Shown piece after piece: positions 1-9,696 of a stretch of 64,000 bases of DNA (positions within the stretch are counted from its first letter, which is position 1; each line of letters starts with the position of its first letter). This stretch comes from Novipirellula galeiformis (lineage in GTDB: Bacteria; Planctomycetota; Planctomycetia; Pirellulales; Pirellulaceae), in NCBI RefSeq assembly GCF_007860095.1, contig NZ_SJPT01000015.1:48114-112113 (forward strand), read 5' to 3'. The notes beneath the pieces were generated by a model. The model had not been told where the DNA came from, searched no databases, and worked only from the letters and a program-made list of their open reading frames with translations. The position numbers were made by a program, and so were the translations under genes.

Positions 1-1102
1 CCCAGAACGCCAAGCGGAATTCCAGAAACATAGCGAGGATCAGCAGGACGATGCCGACGGCGACGAGTGCATTTTCCAAGACCAAGTAAAGTCGCCGGCG
101 AAATTCATCGGCATTGTTGCTGTCAATCCGCCATTTCACCCCCGGCGGCAGCACCGTTTCGAATTCAAGCATCGTTGCTTCGACCGCGTGCGCTACATCG
201 ATCGGCGATTGCGAACCGACACGAAACACATCGAGTTCGACCGAGGGCGTTTGGCTGAACTGCGAATGAAAGCCGACTTCCTCAAAACCGTCGCGGATCG
301 TGGCAATATCGCCAAGCGTCACCGAGGGACCGGAGCGGCCCGAAACGATCTCGATCCCGGCGAATTCTTCGGCCCACTGCTTACGCGCCTTGACTCGAAG
401 CAAAATTTCGCCCGCCGTGGTCTGGATGGAACCTGCGGCCACATCGCGACTCGCGGTGCGGATGGTATCGGCGACCTCCGGCAGGGTCAGCCCGTATTGT
501 CGCAATCGCTGACGCGGTATCTCGACGTGCGTCACGTATTTGGGCACCCGCCGCAATTCGACTTGCGTGATCTGATCATTGGACTGCAACGTGTCGCGTA
601 GTTGCTCGGCGAGCTTGCGAAGGGACCAAACGTCGACGGGGCCATACAACGCAACTTGCATGACTTCTTGTTGTTGCGACTGCAGGCGAACTTCGGGTTG
701 CTCGATCTGCTCGGGAAACGTACGGATGCGACTGATCGCCTGATCAATATCCTGATAGGCTTTCATGCGTTGCGATCCGGCCACGATTTCGATCAGCACT
801 TCTCCGCGGCCCTCGCGAGCCCGGCTGGTAATTTCACGGATCCCTTCGACGCCGCGGACGGCTTCCTCGATGGGCCGTAAAATCCCCTGTTCCACTTCCG
901 ATGGAGCGGCACCGGGATAACCGACGTAGACCTCCACGACATCGAGTTGGAATTGCGGAAAGACTTCCTTTTGCATCACGGCGGCTGACCACAACCCGCC
1001 GCCAAGCAAGATGATCATTAGCAAGTTTGCAGCGATTGAATTACGGGCCATCCAAGCGATGGGACCGCGTTGCAAATTCGGCGTCGGTTCGTTGGTGCTC
1101 AC
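1..1102 (-). CDS. RND efflux pump inner-membrane subunit, N-terminal part (runs off window)
   Basis: This is the first 367 residues of an AcrB/MexB-type resistance-nodulation-division transporter, the proton-driven inner-membrane pump of a tripartite efflux system. After a short cytoplasmic leader comes TM1 (about residues 20-42), then the start of the porter domain with the family-typical motif [11 protein letters not shown], and near the window edge the start of TM2 ([18 protein letters not shown]). The start is GTG at 1102. It overlaps the stop codon of the upstream adaptor gene as GTGA, which implies translational coupling. The reading frame is open to base 1, so the rest of the gene lies outside the window. 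It is third in the operon OMF–adaptor–pump. The substrate cannot be read from this fragment. Confidence 0.9.
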   Translation of the reverse strand, partial: MSTNEPTPNLQRGPIAWMARNSIAANLLMIILLGGGLWSAAVMQKEVFPQFQLDVVEVYVGYPGAAPSEVEQGILRPIEEAVRGVEGIREITSRAREGRGEVLIEIVAGSQRMKAYQDIDQAISRIRTFPEQIEQPEVRLQSQQQEVMQVALYGPVDVWSLRKLAEQLRDTLQSNDQITQVELRRVPKYVTHVEIPRQRLRQYGLTLPEVADTIRTASRDVAAGSIQTTAGEILLRVKARKQWAEEFAGIEIVSGRSGPSVTLGDIATIRDGFEEVGFHSQFSQTPSVELDVFRVGSQSPIDVAHAVEATMLEFETVLPPGVKWRIDSNNADEFRRRLYLVLENALVAVGIVLLILAMFLEFRLAFW

Positions 1103-2361
1103 TTCGCGGCGTCCTCGCTGATTTCGCCGCTGATTGCCTCGTTTTCTTCGTCGTGGCTCGAGTCAGCATCAGGGACTTCGTTTATTTTGCGAAGACCAAC
1201 GCCTTCGGCCACGGTCGCCAATGTGGTGATCACAACCTCGTCACCGCTTTGCAGTCCTTCGCCGATATATGCATATTCGGCATCTCGAAAAAGCACGTCG
1301 GTCTCGCAAATTTGCAATTGTCCCTCTTTCATCACCCAGACGGTATCGCCCTCGCGAACGTAACGACGCTGTAAACGCACCGCGTTCTCAATCGCTCGCC
1401 CTTCGATTTGGACCTCGATCAACGATTGGAGAATCAGCGGCGGTGTGTCGGTTGCTTCGCCCAAAGGATCCGCGACGGTGACTAACACTTGTGCCAACCG
1501 CGTTCTTTCATCAACGGTGCCGATCATGCGCGCAATGCGAGCTTGCTTCTCGGTGCCTACGGGCCAAGCATCGGGATTCCGAAGCGTCACGCTGGATCCC
1601 GGTTGATCCGACGTCGGAAATTGAACCCAGCGCAGAGAGCGGACCGGGAGCGCGGCGGAGATCCAGTATTCATCGATACCGACTAGCTGAGCAAGTTCAT
1701 CGCTAGGTGAAACTTGCGAGCCAACGTTGACCGATCGAGAGATGACTTGGGCGTCAAACGGCGCAAAGATACTCGACCGAGCCAAGTCCAACTTCGCCCT
1801 TTCTACCGCCGCTTTCGCCGCATTGACTTCCGCACGAATCGAAGCAATCTGGGGTGCCCGTAGTACCAATTCGCGGTTCGTATCATCGATGGTGCCTTCG
1901 AGCAACTTCAGCTCTTTTGCGGCTAGGCTCTGTCGACCTTCTTCGATCTTCAGAGAAGCTTCGACTTGTTCCAACTCGCTTTCCTGGATCGACAACGCGT
2001 TTTCAAAGTCGGCGGGATCGATGCGTAGTAGCAGATCGCCTTTGCTGACTCTCCCACCGGGGATAAATTGCGGCGATACCTCGACCACTTGGCCGCTGAC
2101 TCGGGGGCTAAGCACGATTTCCTGGGCCGGCTGCACCGTCCCGAGCACGCGCAACGTGGGCGAGAATGTCCCACGCTCGACGGTCATGGTTTCGACTAAC
2201 GCAGCGGACTTGCGGGTGGCGTTGATCTGCTTTGCGGTGGGCTCGGTCCGATTGATGACCACAATTGCCGCGGCCGCAGCGGACAAGATGGCCAAGCAAG
2301 CAATCGACGTCCCGATGATGCTAAGCCAACGCCATTTGGGGGGCAGTTGGGATTCACTCAT
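1099..2361 (-). CDS. RND efflux periplasmic adaptor (membrane fusion protein, HlyD/AcrA family)
   Basis: A 420-residue adaptor that would link the inner-membrane pump to the outer-membrane channel. One N-terminal membrane segment (about residues 15-35) is followed by the lipoyl/barrel-sandwich half-motif ([20 protein letters not shown]), a coiled-coil alpha-hairpin rich in Glu/Leu (about 115-180), the second lipoyl half ([19 protein letters not shown]) and beta-barrel and membrane-proximal domains. The C-terminal 25 residues are acidic. The start overlaps the 3' end of the OMF gene by 8 bases, and its own stop overlaps the pump start, so the three genes form one tight operon transcribed leftwards. 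Confidence 0.92.
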   Translation of the reverse strand: MSESQLPPKWRWLSIIGTSIACLAILSAAAAAIVVINRTEPTAKQINATRKSAALVETMTVERGTFSPTLRVLGTVQPAQEIVLSPRVSGQVVEVSPQFIPGGRVSKGDLLLRIDPADFENALSIQESELEQVEASLKIEEGRQSLAAKELKLLEGTIDDTNRELVLRAPQIASIRAEVNAAKAAVERAKLDLARSSIFAPFDAQVISRSVNVGSQVSPSDELAQLVGIDEYWISAALPVRSLRWVQFPTSDQPGSSVTLRNPDAWPVGTEKQARIARMIGTVDERTRLAQVLVTVADPLGEATDTPPLILQSLIEVQIEGRAIENAVRLQRRYVREGDTVWVMKEGQLQICETDVLFRDAEYAYIGEGLQSGDEVVITTLATVAEGVGLRKINEVPDADSSHDEENEAISGEISEDAAK

Positions 2362-3958
2362 CGTTGCTGGTCTCTAGAAACATAAAACCCGAATCGACAA
2401 AGTTCGGAGCGACATTGATTAGACCATCCGTTTCCGGTTCGTCGGGTTTGGGATCGAAGTATTGGGAATCGATGTCGTCCAGATCGAATCCATCGGAATC
2501 CAATGTCTCCGAAAGATTGATCTCGGTGGGGTTGGCGTTGGCGGGCTGTTGCACGGTGAAGGCTGGTTCGAGGGCGGCTTGAGGCTGAGGGTCAAAGCTA
2601 CCGGCCAGCGCAAGGTAGAGCGCCACCCGGATGAGTCTTAATTCTAGTTGAGCGGAAAGCACTTCGCGCTGCAAACGTTGTTGGGCGGTAATTGCCGTCA
2701 GCACAGCGAGGTAGTCCGTGTCGGGCTCCAGCAGATATTGTTCACGCAGTTGGTCGGCCGCTTGGCGAGCCAATGCCAATTGTTTTTCCAAGTGTCCCAG
2801 ACGTTCGAGCTGGTACCGTTCACGGGTCAAGCTGTCTTCGACTTCGCGGAAGGCGATCAACATGGTTTGACCATATTGATTAAAGAGCTCATGCACCACC
2901 GCCGAGGTACGGGCGACCTCAGCCTTTCGTTGCCCCCCGTCGATGAGGGGAGCGATCAATTGGCCGCCGATGGAAACAAACCAATCGCGAAAAATCGTCT
3001 CGGGACGATCAGCAACGTTCAACAGCGAACCGGTCAAGCTGAGGCGAGGGTATTGGTCGCTGATCGCAGCCGCGAGATCGCGATCGGACGCTACAAACGC
3101 CAAATAGTCGCGTCGCACATCGGGCCGGCGCTGCAACAAATCAGAAGACAATCCCGTTGCCGGCAGCGGTGGCAATTTGGGCAACGTGGTACCGGGGGCG
3201 TATTGAGCCGATTGCGGCATCTGGCCGACCAACACGGCCAATTGATGCTCGAGCACCTCGATGCGTGCCTTTGCCACGACCGCCTGTTCCTGTGTCGCTT
3301 CCACCAATTGGCGTTGGCGGAGCACATCGGGGCTGCGAATCAATCCCAGACCAAATCGTGACTCTTGCAGCAGAAGCCCGGTCCGATTGGTTCGGATTTG
3401 TTCGTCGAGCAAGCCGAGTTGAGCCTGGGCTTCAATCAACGAAAACCAGGTCCGCGTGATCTCCGCAGAGAGCGTCAATGCGACCGCGCGATAATCCTCT
3501 CGCGTGGCGGACGCTCGCAATCGTTCGGCCTCGACGCGCGATTCAATCTGGCCCCAAAGATCTAGCGGATACGCTGCCTCAAATCCCCAAACATAATTTT
3601 GAAGATCGGGACCGGGGCCAAAACCGCTGCCAATATCGGCGACGCCGTTGACATCAGGAAACAAGTTAGAGGCTTCTCGGCGGGCCACCGCCCTTGCGGC
3701 GCGGAGCCGTTGTCGAGCCGCAGCGAGCGTAAAACTGCTCTCGAGCGCCTGATTGATTTGTTCATTGAGTGCGGGATCCTTGAACTCGCTCCACCACCGA
3801 TCGGGAACCGTTAACTCGCCACTCTGCGAAAATGGAGGCGGATTCTGCGTCGGGAGCGTCGGCATGGACTCGCGGCCAGCGCATCCGGCAACGACCAGCA
3901 GCAAGAATACCACCACCCTGCGCGCAAGCGGATGCAATTTGAAACCGAAAAATCCCAT
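2354..3958 (-). CDS. Outer-membrane efflux lipoprotein (TolC/NodT family)
   Basis: A 534-residue outer-membrane channel protein and first gene of the efflux operon. The N-terminus is a lipoprotein signal with lipobox VAGC (Cys about residue 26). The body shows the two repeated TolC helical-hairpin units typical of NodT proteins (for example [21 protein letters not shown] and [20 protein letters not shown]). The C-terminal 85 residues after the second OEP repeat are acidic and Asp/Pro-rich, an extension beyond the usual NodT length that is probably disordered. ATG start. The roughly 500 bases upstream hold no recognisable gene and should contain the operon promoter. Confidence 0.9.
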   Translation of the reverse strand: MGFFGFKLHPLARRVVVFLLLVVAGCAGRESMPTLPTQNPPPFSQSGELTVPDRWWSEFKDPALNEQINQALESSFTLAAARQRLRAARAVARREASNLFPDVNGVADIGSGFGPGPDLQNYVWGFEAAYPLDLWGQIESRVEAERLRASATREDYRAVALTLSAEITRTWFSLIEAQAQLGLLDEQIRTNRTGLLLQESRFGLGLIRSPDVLRQRQLVEATQEQAVVAKARIEVLEHQLAVLVGQMPQSAQYAPGTTLPKLPPLPATGLSSDLLQRRPDVRRDYLAFVASDRDLAAAISDQYPRLSLTGSLLNVADRPETIFRDWFVSIGGQLIAPLIDGGQRKAEVARTSAVVHELFNQYGQTMLIAFREVEDSLTRERYQLERLGHLEKQLALARQAADQLREQYLLEPDTDYLAVLTAITAQQRLQREVLSAQLELRLIRVALYLALAGSFDPQPQAALEPAFTVQQPANANPTEINLSETLDSDGFDLDDIDSQYFDPKPDEPETDGLINVAPNFVDSGFMFLETSNDE

Positions 3959-4454
3959 GCTGGCAAACCTACCGAGGGTTCGTCGGCCGGCACAAGCTCA
4001 ATTTTGCAGCCGAGTCAAACAGCCCCAAGCATCCCATGCACGTCATTTCCCGCAAACGCTGGCAATCACTCACCCATAGCAATGCGATGCGAGTTGCCAG
4101 ATGCGTATTGCCGGTCGAAACGTTATTCTGCGTCGTACGCTGTGAGGAGCGCAACCGAGCAAACAAGCCCTGACTTCAACAGCACCGGCGAGGGCTGTCG
4201 CCGAAGCAATCAACCGATGAAATTTCACTCACCGACTACAGAAGCCGAGGTTGGGGCCAGCCGTATTGGGCCTGATCCATTCGCGCTGCGGGGCCTAAGC
4301 CATTTGCTTCACAAGCCAACCGGAACCGGGGTGCGAATGTCGTTAAGGGAGTTGCGGCGGAGGTTGAAGGATACGGAAAGATTTACGTTGAGCCGGGAAA
4401 ACGCGAGATTGCAACGGGCCGTTGCGCACGAGGCTCACGCCGTTTTGGTAACCG
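3959..4454. other. Non-coding interval between efflux operon and kinase gene
   Basis: About 500 bases with no convincing gene. The one long plus-strand reading frame here (3932-4498) intrudes antisense into both neighbours and has no recognisable features. The stretch should hold the promoter of the efflux operon and the 3' end of the kinase transcript. I see no clear hairpin-plus-T-run terminator. Confidence 0.5.
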
Positions 4455-7400
4455 TTAGTCGAGAGGCGAGGTCGTCCAAAGTTGCACCCCGTCTTTGATG
4501 TGCATGGTAACCAACGTCGCTGATTCACGGAAATAGTGCAGGGCAGTGGCGGGGGATTTGGGATTCGGAACGGCCAGGGAGCCTAGTTCACGCCCGGTGG
4601 CTAAATTCCAGAATCGTAGGGTGCCATCGAGTGAGGTTGTGGCTAGCGTCCTGTCGTTGTCCATAAAGACACAAGCCAGTATCTCCTTGCGATGGCCGCG
4701 AAGCACGATCGGCGGTGAGGCTTTGTCATCGGTGCCGACTCGAACGGTGCCGACTCGAACGGTGCCGACTCGAACGGTGCCATTCATCATCGCAATCGCA
4801 TGCAAGTCACCCGAGTCGCTGAACGTAAGGCTCACGTAGTTCTCCGCCACGGTTGGGGCGGTCGCGATCGTTGACAAGTGGCCCTGTTCAAGCTGGTGAA
4901 TATGCGCTCGTGTGACCACATCGACTTTGTCTTCATGGGGAACTTGAACGAGTCGATTGGCGTGGTCGTCGGGAAGGGGGTGGTGGCTTAACTGATCGAG
5001 ATTTGTTGCGTTGCAGACGATCAAGTGGTCGTCGAAAAGCACGAACAACTTGTCTGCGATGACCAACATGTCGGTGCAGCTTTGGTTGGGATCGGGTTTA
5101 TTCACTCGGTTTTTGATTTCACCGGTCTGAACCTCGATGCGGACCAGTTCGGCGGGCGTCGCAACGATGACGTGTTCTCCATCGTCGGCGGAGATTAGCT
5201 TGCCAAGCTTGTCTATTGGCAGTCCTGGGATGCGATTCAGGTTTAATGAAGAGTCGAGCACCCCAATCGATCCGTCCTCGAAGCGAATGAAAAAGGAATC
5301 CGCGTCGTGCCTCGCCGACCAGCTCGATGTTCCGTGGTTTGCCGGACTCGACGTCGACGAGTCCAATAGGGACCGGGGATTGTCCGGCGGCAGCGGCCAA
5401 AGTTGAACGCGTCCATTTTCACAGGCAGTCAGAATGCCGCCTGACTTTGCCGACTTGCCAAGATGCTTGCTTTCGAGTTCGCTCACGCATTTGACGCTAT
5501 TGATACGTTGTTCGCTCGCGTAAATTACCCGCGGCGTTGGGTTAAAATCGCCTTCGCTTTTTCGCCACACGAGAATAGTGCCCTCGTCACAACCCGCGAC
5601 GACGGTTTCGCCATCCGAGCTAATGTCGACACAGCGAATCCGGCCCACGACCCGCTGTTCATCCAGTAATCGTTTTTCCCTCGGCCATTGCAGCACCTCG
5701 ATCTTGTCAGTGCCAGCGACAACGAATGAGAGCATTGTATCGGTCGAACGGGGCGCCGAGCACGCGAAAGTCTTGGGATCAAAGGCGAATGTGAGCTCGG
5801 TTGTTTGTTTCGTGTTTAGGTCCCTGAGTTTTAAAGAATCGTTGCCGCTTGAATCCCGGAAGATCGCTGCGATTTGATCGTTGCCGTTAAAAAACGCGAG
5901 AGACTCGTTTCGTGAATTTGTGATGAATTGATCGACAATGGTTCCGTCAGCACTGCGTACCTGGACCTTGTTGTAACGATCTGCTGATGCGAAGAGTGCG
6001 CCATCGGGTGACACGGCGGTGGATTCGACGCAATTGCGTAAGCTCATCCACTGAGTCAGCAAATCACCCGAGGGAATGCCATACCGCTGAGTGAGGTTCA
6101 AGCCCAGGGGGATGTTCATTCCAGTGAAAAGTGACTCGCCGTCCGGCGAGATCGCTACCGCATCAAGCTCCCCGCCGATCGCTATCACTTGCACCTGCGG
6201 TTGAGCACGCAGATCAAATCGATGAACTTGACCGTCGTGTCCCACTGAAATGGCCGTTTGGTTGTCGGGTAGAATGGCCAACTCCGTAGCAGCGCCCCTG
6301 TGCTTGGTTAACTCAATTGCTTCGGATGTTTGTGTCAATCCATCAAGTAGGTGCCAAGCGATTCCATGTCGCTCCTGGTCATGCGACTGCACGCGATGCT
6401 GGTCAAGCACCTGGCGGACGATGGGAGTATTCAGTTCCTGGTAGGCTTTGAATGCCAAGGACATATCGGAAACGAACAGCTGTTGTTGCAGTTGTTTTTC
6501 ACGTGCGGTGAGGGATTTGTTGGAGTCCGAGAGGCTCTGGTTTGTGCTCTCCAGTTTTCGGTTCACCGTCAAGAGTGTTCTCGAGTTGACTGCTTGAACT
6601 GCGAACGCAGCGACGATCGTTGCGATGATGCCTAGGAGCGACACGAGTGCGACTAGCGGATTGCGTTCGATCCAGCGGTGCGCTCGTGCGGACCATCCGG
6701 GCATTTTGGCTTGGACCAAGTTGCCGGACGCAAACCGTCGAAGATCCTCCGCCATTTCGGCGGGCGACGGGTATCGCGTTTGAGGCGACAGGGCCATCGC
6801 TTTGACGATGATCGCCTCCAGGTCGGTGGGAATGTCAGCTCGAATCGCCCGCGGGGCCGCTACACTTCCTTGCATCACGCTAAACAGGATCTGATGTCGA
6901 TTTCCTGCAAAGGGCCTCTGCAGTGTCGCTAACTCGTAGAGTGTTGCCCCCAGACTGTATACATCCGATCGTGGATCGAGCGAGTTTCCTGAAGCGGTCG
7001 CCTGCTCAGGGCTCATGTACGTTGGCGTGCCGATAATTTCGTTGGTCGCGGTCAGCGCCGTATGCTCTTCCGCAAATCCGGCGAGCCCGAAATCAGTCAG
7101 CCAAGCCTTGCCATTCGCATCGAGTAGGATATTGGACGGCTTGACATCGCGGTGAACGATCCCTGACCGATGAGCCACGTGCAGTGCGTCGGCGATCGTC
7201 GCGATCAGCAACGCAATGCCGGTAAAGTCGTCTCCATTGCCGGTCAGATGATCAAAACACTGTCCCGGTGTTGTCGCGGTGACCGGAGTCAATGCGATGG
7301 TGTCTTCGGTAATTTCCGTCTCGGCGTTTGGTGAGTTGAGCCGTGCTTTGCAGCACGCAATGACTTCGGTCAACGGGACGCCATCGATCAGTTGCATCGC

Positions 7401-7901
7401 CAAGTAAGTGGTTTCGGTTTCGATTCCGGACGCCACCAATGGCACGATATGGTCGTGTTTGAGTGAGGCGACCGCGTGGATCTCGCGTCGAAACCTTTCG
7501 CTCGACGATCGATGTTGGTCCGCCGTGTGCCGCAACACCTTGACCGCAACCAGTTGTCCAGAGTGGGGATCTGCTGCAACATAGACGACGCCCATTCCGC
7601 CGGCGCCCAAGGTTCGCAAGACGCGATAGTTTCCATAGCTCGATCCTTCGGGGACGCGACTGACTCCATGGGGTGTTGAAGAGTTCGCTGGATCGCTATC
7701 TGTATTTGCCAGTGCTTCCGCGGCGGCGGAATGCTGAAGAAACCGCAAAAACTGCTCCCAAAGTTCTGGGTGTGAATCGGCGATGTCAGAATGGGAGTGG
7801 GGACGCCCCGAATCAACTGATTCCAAGTAGGATGCGATCACATCCGCTGATGCCGGGGCATCGAGTTGCGGATTCTCGGGTAGGTTTTCACGGGCCGCCA
7901 C
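4455..7901 (-). CDS. Membrane-anchored Ser/Thr protein kinase with C-terminal WD40 propeller
   Basis: An 1148-residue Hanks-type kinase of planctomycete architecture. The N-terminal ~85 residues are a helical leader. The kinase domain spans about 90-370, with glycine loop LGAGGMGVVY, the VAVKVL lysine, the catalytic loop HRDVKPSNILL (about 250), DFG (about 268) and the APE-like segment with SPEQ. All catalytic residues are present, so activity is expected. A roughly 45-residue insert precedes the catalytic loop. One membrane segment (about 410-435) is followed by a coiled-coil and then many degenerate WD40 repeats to the C-terminus, which probably face the periplasm and sense or bind partners. 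Start is GTG, supported by an AGGAGG ribosome site 9 bases upstream. No sigma-factor gene accompanies it. Confidence 0.93.
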   Translation of the reverse strand: MAARENLPENPQLDAPASADVIASYLESVDSGRPHSHSDIADSHPELWEQFLRFLQHSAAAEALANTDSDPANSSTPHGVSRVPEGSSYGNYRVLRTLGAGGMGVVYVAADPHSGQLVAVKVLRHTADQHRSSSERFRREIHAVASLKHDHIVPLVASGIETETTYLAMQLIDGVPLTEVIACCKARLNSPNAETEITEDTIALTPVTATTPGQCFDHLTGNGDDFTGIALLIATIADALHVAHRSGIVHRDVKPSNILLDANGKAWLTDFGLAGFAEEHTALTATNEIIGTPTYMSPEQATASGNSLDPRSDVYSLGATLYELATLQRPFAGNRHQILFSVMQGSVAAPRAIRADIPTDLEAIIVKAMALSPQTRYPSPAEMAEDLRRFASGNLVQAKMPGWSARAHRWIERNPLVALVSLLGIIATIVAAFAVQAVNSRTLLTVNRKLESTNQSLSDSNKSLTAREKQLQQQLFVSDMSLAFKAYQELNTPIVRQVLDQHRVQSHDQERHGIAWHLLDGLTQTSEAIELTKHRGAATELAILPDNQTAISVGHDGQVHRFDLRAQPQVQVIAIGGELDAVAISPDGESLFTGMNIPLGLNLTQRYGIPSGDLLTQWMSLRNCVESTAVSPDGALFASADRYNKVQVRSADGTIVDQFITNSRNESLAFFNGNDQIAAIFRDSSGNDSLKLRDLNTKQTTELTFAFDPKTFACSAPRSTDTMLSFVVAGTDKIEVLQWPREKRLLDEQRVVGRIRCVDISSDGETVVAGCDEGTILVWRKSEGDFNPTPRVIYASEQRINSVKCVSELESKHLGKSAKSGGILTACENGRVQLWPLPPDNPRSLLDSSTSSPANHGTSSWSARHDADSFFIRFEDGSIGVLDSSLNLNRIPGLPIDKLGKLISADDGEHVIVATPAELVRIEVQTGEIKNRVNKPDPNQSCTDMLVIADKLFVLFDDHLIVCNATNLDQLSHHPLPDDHANRLVQVPHEDKVDVVTRAHIHQLEQGHLSTIATAPTVAENYVSLTFSDSGDLHAIAMMNGTVRVGTVRVGTVRVGTDDKASPPIVLRGHRKEILACVFMDNDRTLATTSLDGTLRFWNLATGRELGSLAVPNPKSPATALHYFRESATLVTMHIKDGVQLWTTSPLD
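4731..4781 (-). repeat. 15-bp tandem repeat inside the kinase WD40 region
   Basis: Three exact copies of a 15-base unit (GGTGCCGACTCGAAC on the plus strand) plus 6 bases of a fourth. In frame they encode three consecutive GTVRV pentapeptides. The repeat keeps the reading frame, so copy-number change would lengthen one WD40 blade strand or loop without truncating the protein. Confidence 0.9.
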
Positions 7902-8836
7902 TATGGGTGACCTCCTGGATTCGGCAATGTGTTCGACGGCGCTGGCTGAACCATTTCTTCTAGGCCCATTTCTTTTAGGCCTTGCCTTGAGCCTCTCGTG
8001 ACTGCGGCCAAGCTAATGTTCTATCTTAGATCATTCTTAGGTAACTCGTAGAGCCGTTTCTCTGTACAGGTCGAACGCATCGGGGGCGTTTTTTGCTGTA
8101 ATCATACTCGCTCTTTTCCGGAGCAAGGATAGGCTGGGATGAGTTTGGTCGAGTGTCCCCAGCGAGAAGAGTTTGTCCGTTTGGCGATGGCCGACGGGGC
8201 ATTTTCAGCAAGCGGTGCGAGCGGTTTCGTGTTTCATCATGCCCGTGCCATGCCGCAGTCGATGAACGATGTGACATTTGGACTTGCTATCAGCTGATGA
8301 TGTAAGTCGTTTGCAGTGAAGCGTGAACGTAGACGGATTGCGTTGAATCGTGTTTCGCTTGCACTGGGTTTCGCTTGCACAGGGGATTGACGCAAGAGTT
8401 GGTCACGTCAGCAGGCGACGTATCAAGAGAGGAGTCGCGAGAAGGCTGCTCTGGTGACATTGCGAGTAGACTGCGCCGGGGTCAGGGCTTGCGTTCGGGG
8501 TTCTGCAGGCGTCACTTGTGGTGACATCCCGTTATGGAAGGTCACCTATTCCTGGGGCACCTCGTCGTCCCGGTCTCCGGTGACAACCATCACCTCTTTG
8601 CCCGTGGCGAGTGGTCGGCGCAAACTGGGGCATGTCCCACGGCACTGTGATGGCTTCGCTCGTGACTCAAGCCGGAGGTTTGGTGAAGTGAGGTGCGATA
8701 TTGGCTAGCTTGGTGGATGCCAGGGCGTGTACACACTGCGAGCCAAGCCTAGGTTGCGGTGTGCAGGTTTGGATTCTTGGGGGGCGTTGATTGGCGACGT
8801 GGTTCCGAGAAACATCGTAATTGACCGGGGCTATTT

Positions 8837-8862
8837 CGTGGCAACCTGGCCAGGTTGCCACG
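8837..8862. repeat. 26-bp perfect palindrome
   Basis: Two uninterrupted 13-base arms (first arm CGTGGCAACCTGG) with no loop. It is a dyad of the kind used as a dimeric-protein binding site or a recombination/resolution site. It stands alone in the gene-poor interval. Confidence 0.9.
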
Positions 8863-8875
8863 CTCGTCGCTGATT

Positions 8876-8920
8876 TGCCCGTAGCGTTGCCGAGATGCCC
8901 GTAGCATTGCCGAGATGCCC
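8876..8920. repeat. 20-bp tandem repeat, two copies plus partial
   Basis: Unit TGCCCGTAGCGTTGCCGAGA at 8876-8895 and the same with one change at 8896-8915, followed by the first 5 bases of a third. It lies 14 bases after the palindrome. Confidence 0.85.
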
Positions 8921-9178
8921 CGCCGTGTGCGCAGCTTCTAACGTCGCTAGACTTGTAGGGGGGATGCTGCAAAGGAAAGGTGGCGGTGCGAAACTCGCCG
9001 CACTGGCCCTCAGGAAAAAGGGGCTCGGTCTACCTTTGCGGAGTCGCTGATGCAGACTTTGTAAACGCCGAATGCTATCCGTGCTGTTTTCCGGTAGCCC
9101 TTACCGGGAACTCGAGTGGGTAAGGGGCACACGGTATACAACTGGTTTGTCTAGCGACCAGATTTACGTAGACGTAAA

Positions 9179-9252
9179 TAGCGATGAGCGGACTCGAACC
9201 GCTGACCTAAGCCTTATGAAGACTCCGCTCTAACCGACTGAGCTACATCGCC
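9179..9252 (-). tRNA. tRNA with anticodon CAU (elongator Met, or Ile2)
   Basis: A 74-base cloverleaf on the minus strand: 7-bp acceptor GGCGATG/CATCGCT (G1-U72 wobble), D-arm GCTC–GAGC with AGTCGGTTA loop, anticodon stem GAGTC/GGCTT with loop TTCATAA (anticodon CAU), 5-base variable loop, and T-arm AGCGG-TTCGAGT-CCGCT. The discriminator base is A and CCA is not encoded. The D-loop and the acceptor that pairs at position 1-72 exclude initiator tRNA. Whether C34 is lysidine-modified (Ile2) or the tRNA is elongator Met cannot be decided here. Confidence 0.93.
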
Positions 9253-9696
9253 TGAAGATTTTGAAGAGTGTACCGGATTTGCTTCGGTTGAAAAAGCAGA
9301 TGTAACGACACCTTTTTCCAGATTTAGGATCGCACCCTTAATTCCCTGGTCGGGTCATAACGGCTCGGGGAACTGGTCCGATCCTGTGTCGATCTCGCCA
9401 TAAAGGCGATTCCGGGACTAACCTCTTTCGCACTGGAATTTATAATACTCCAAGGCTTCGGTGGAAAGGGCGGATGGATCTGAAAAATGAGCGTCTGTCG
9501 GATGCTCGCTTTTCGGTCGACTTCGGTGCATGATATTGGTGCCGCCTTGAAACCTTGCTCTGACTTCCCTTAGCTTCGATCACCTCGAATCTACCAAGGG
9601 GTGCCTGTTGTTTTAGAGGGGCCCGTGATCTCGTTACGTTTTTCTCCACTTCGATGACTTGGCTGAGCCCGGAACGGCGACGCGACGGAATTACGC
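9253..9696. other. Non-coding interval with strong inverted repeats (possible structured RNA)
   Basis: No credible protein gene. A large imperfect hairpin lies at 9327-9384, with outer stem GGATCG/CGATCC and inner stem TTCCC/GGGAA, followed by a compact hairpin TCGCC-ATAAA-GGCGA at 9395-9409. Together they span about 85 bases and lie upstream of the minus-strand tRNA. This could be a small structured RNA or leader. I do not recognise a known family, and neither 6S nor SRP RNA signatures are visible. Confidence 0.35.

Larger units (their letters stand above)
7902..9178. other. Long gene-poor interval with palindrome and short repeats
   Basis: About 1.28 kb between the kinase start and the tRNA without a convincing gene. 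Short frames at 8026-8277 and 8667-8972 (minus) lack a credible start site and any family features. It contains an 18-bp-spaced direct repeat (GTTTCGCTTGCAC at about 8350 and 8368), a 26-bp perfect palindrome, a 20-bp tandem repeat, and a hairpin at 9097-9128 (GCCCTTACC against GGTAAGGGGC) about 50 bases downstream of the tRNA 3' end. That hairpin could be its terminator, but it has no T-run. Confidence 0.6.

Noticed and set aside
3932..4498. 188-codon plus-strand frame between efflux operon and kinase
   Set aside because: Overlaps both flanking genes antisense, has no family features and no ribosome site.
8667..8972. 101-codon minus-strand frame in the gene-poor interval
   Set aside because: It is built across the palindrome and tandem repeat and has no domain signature.
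9320..9412. 6S, SRP or RNase P RNA
   Set aside because: None of the conserved sequence cores of these RNAs is visible, and the element is too short for RNase P.
9440..9649. 69-codon minus-strand frame upstream of the pseudokinase
   Set aside because: Basic, low-complexity, no family resemblance and no supporting ribosome site.
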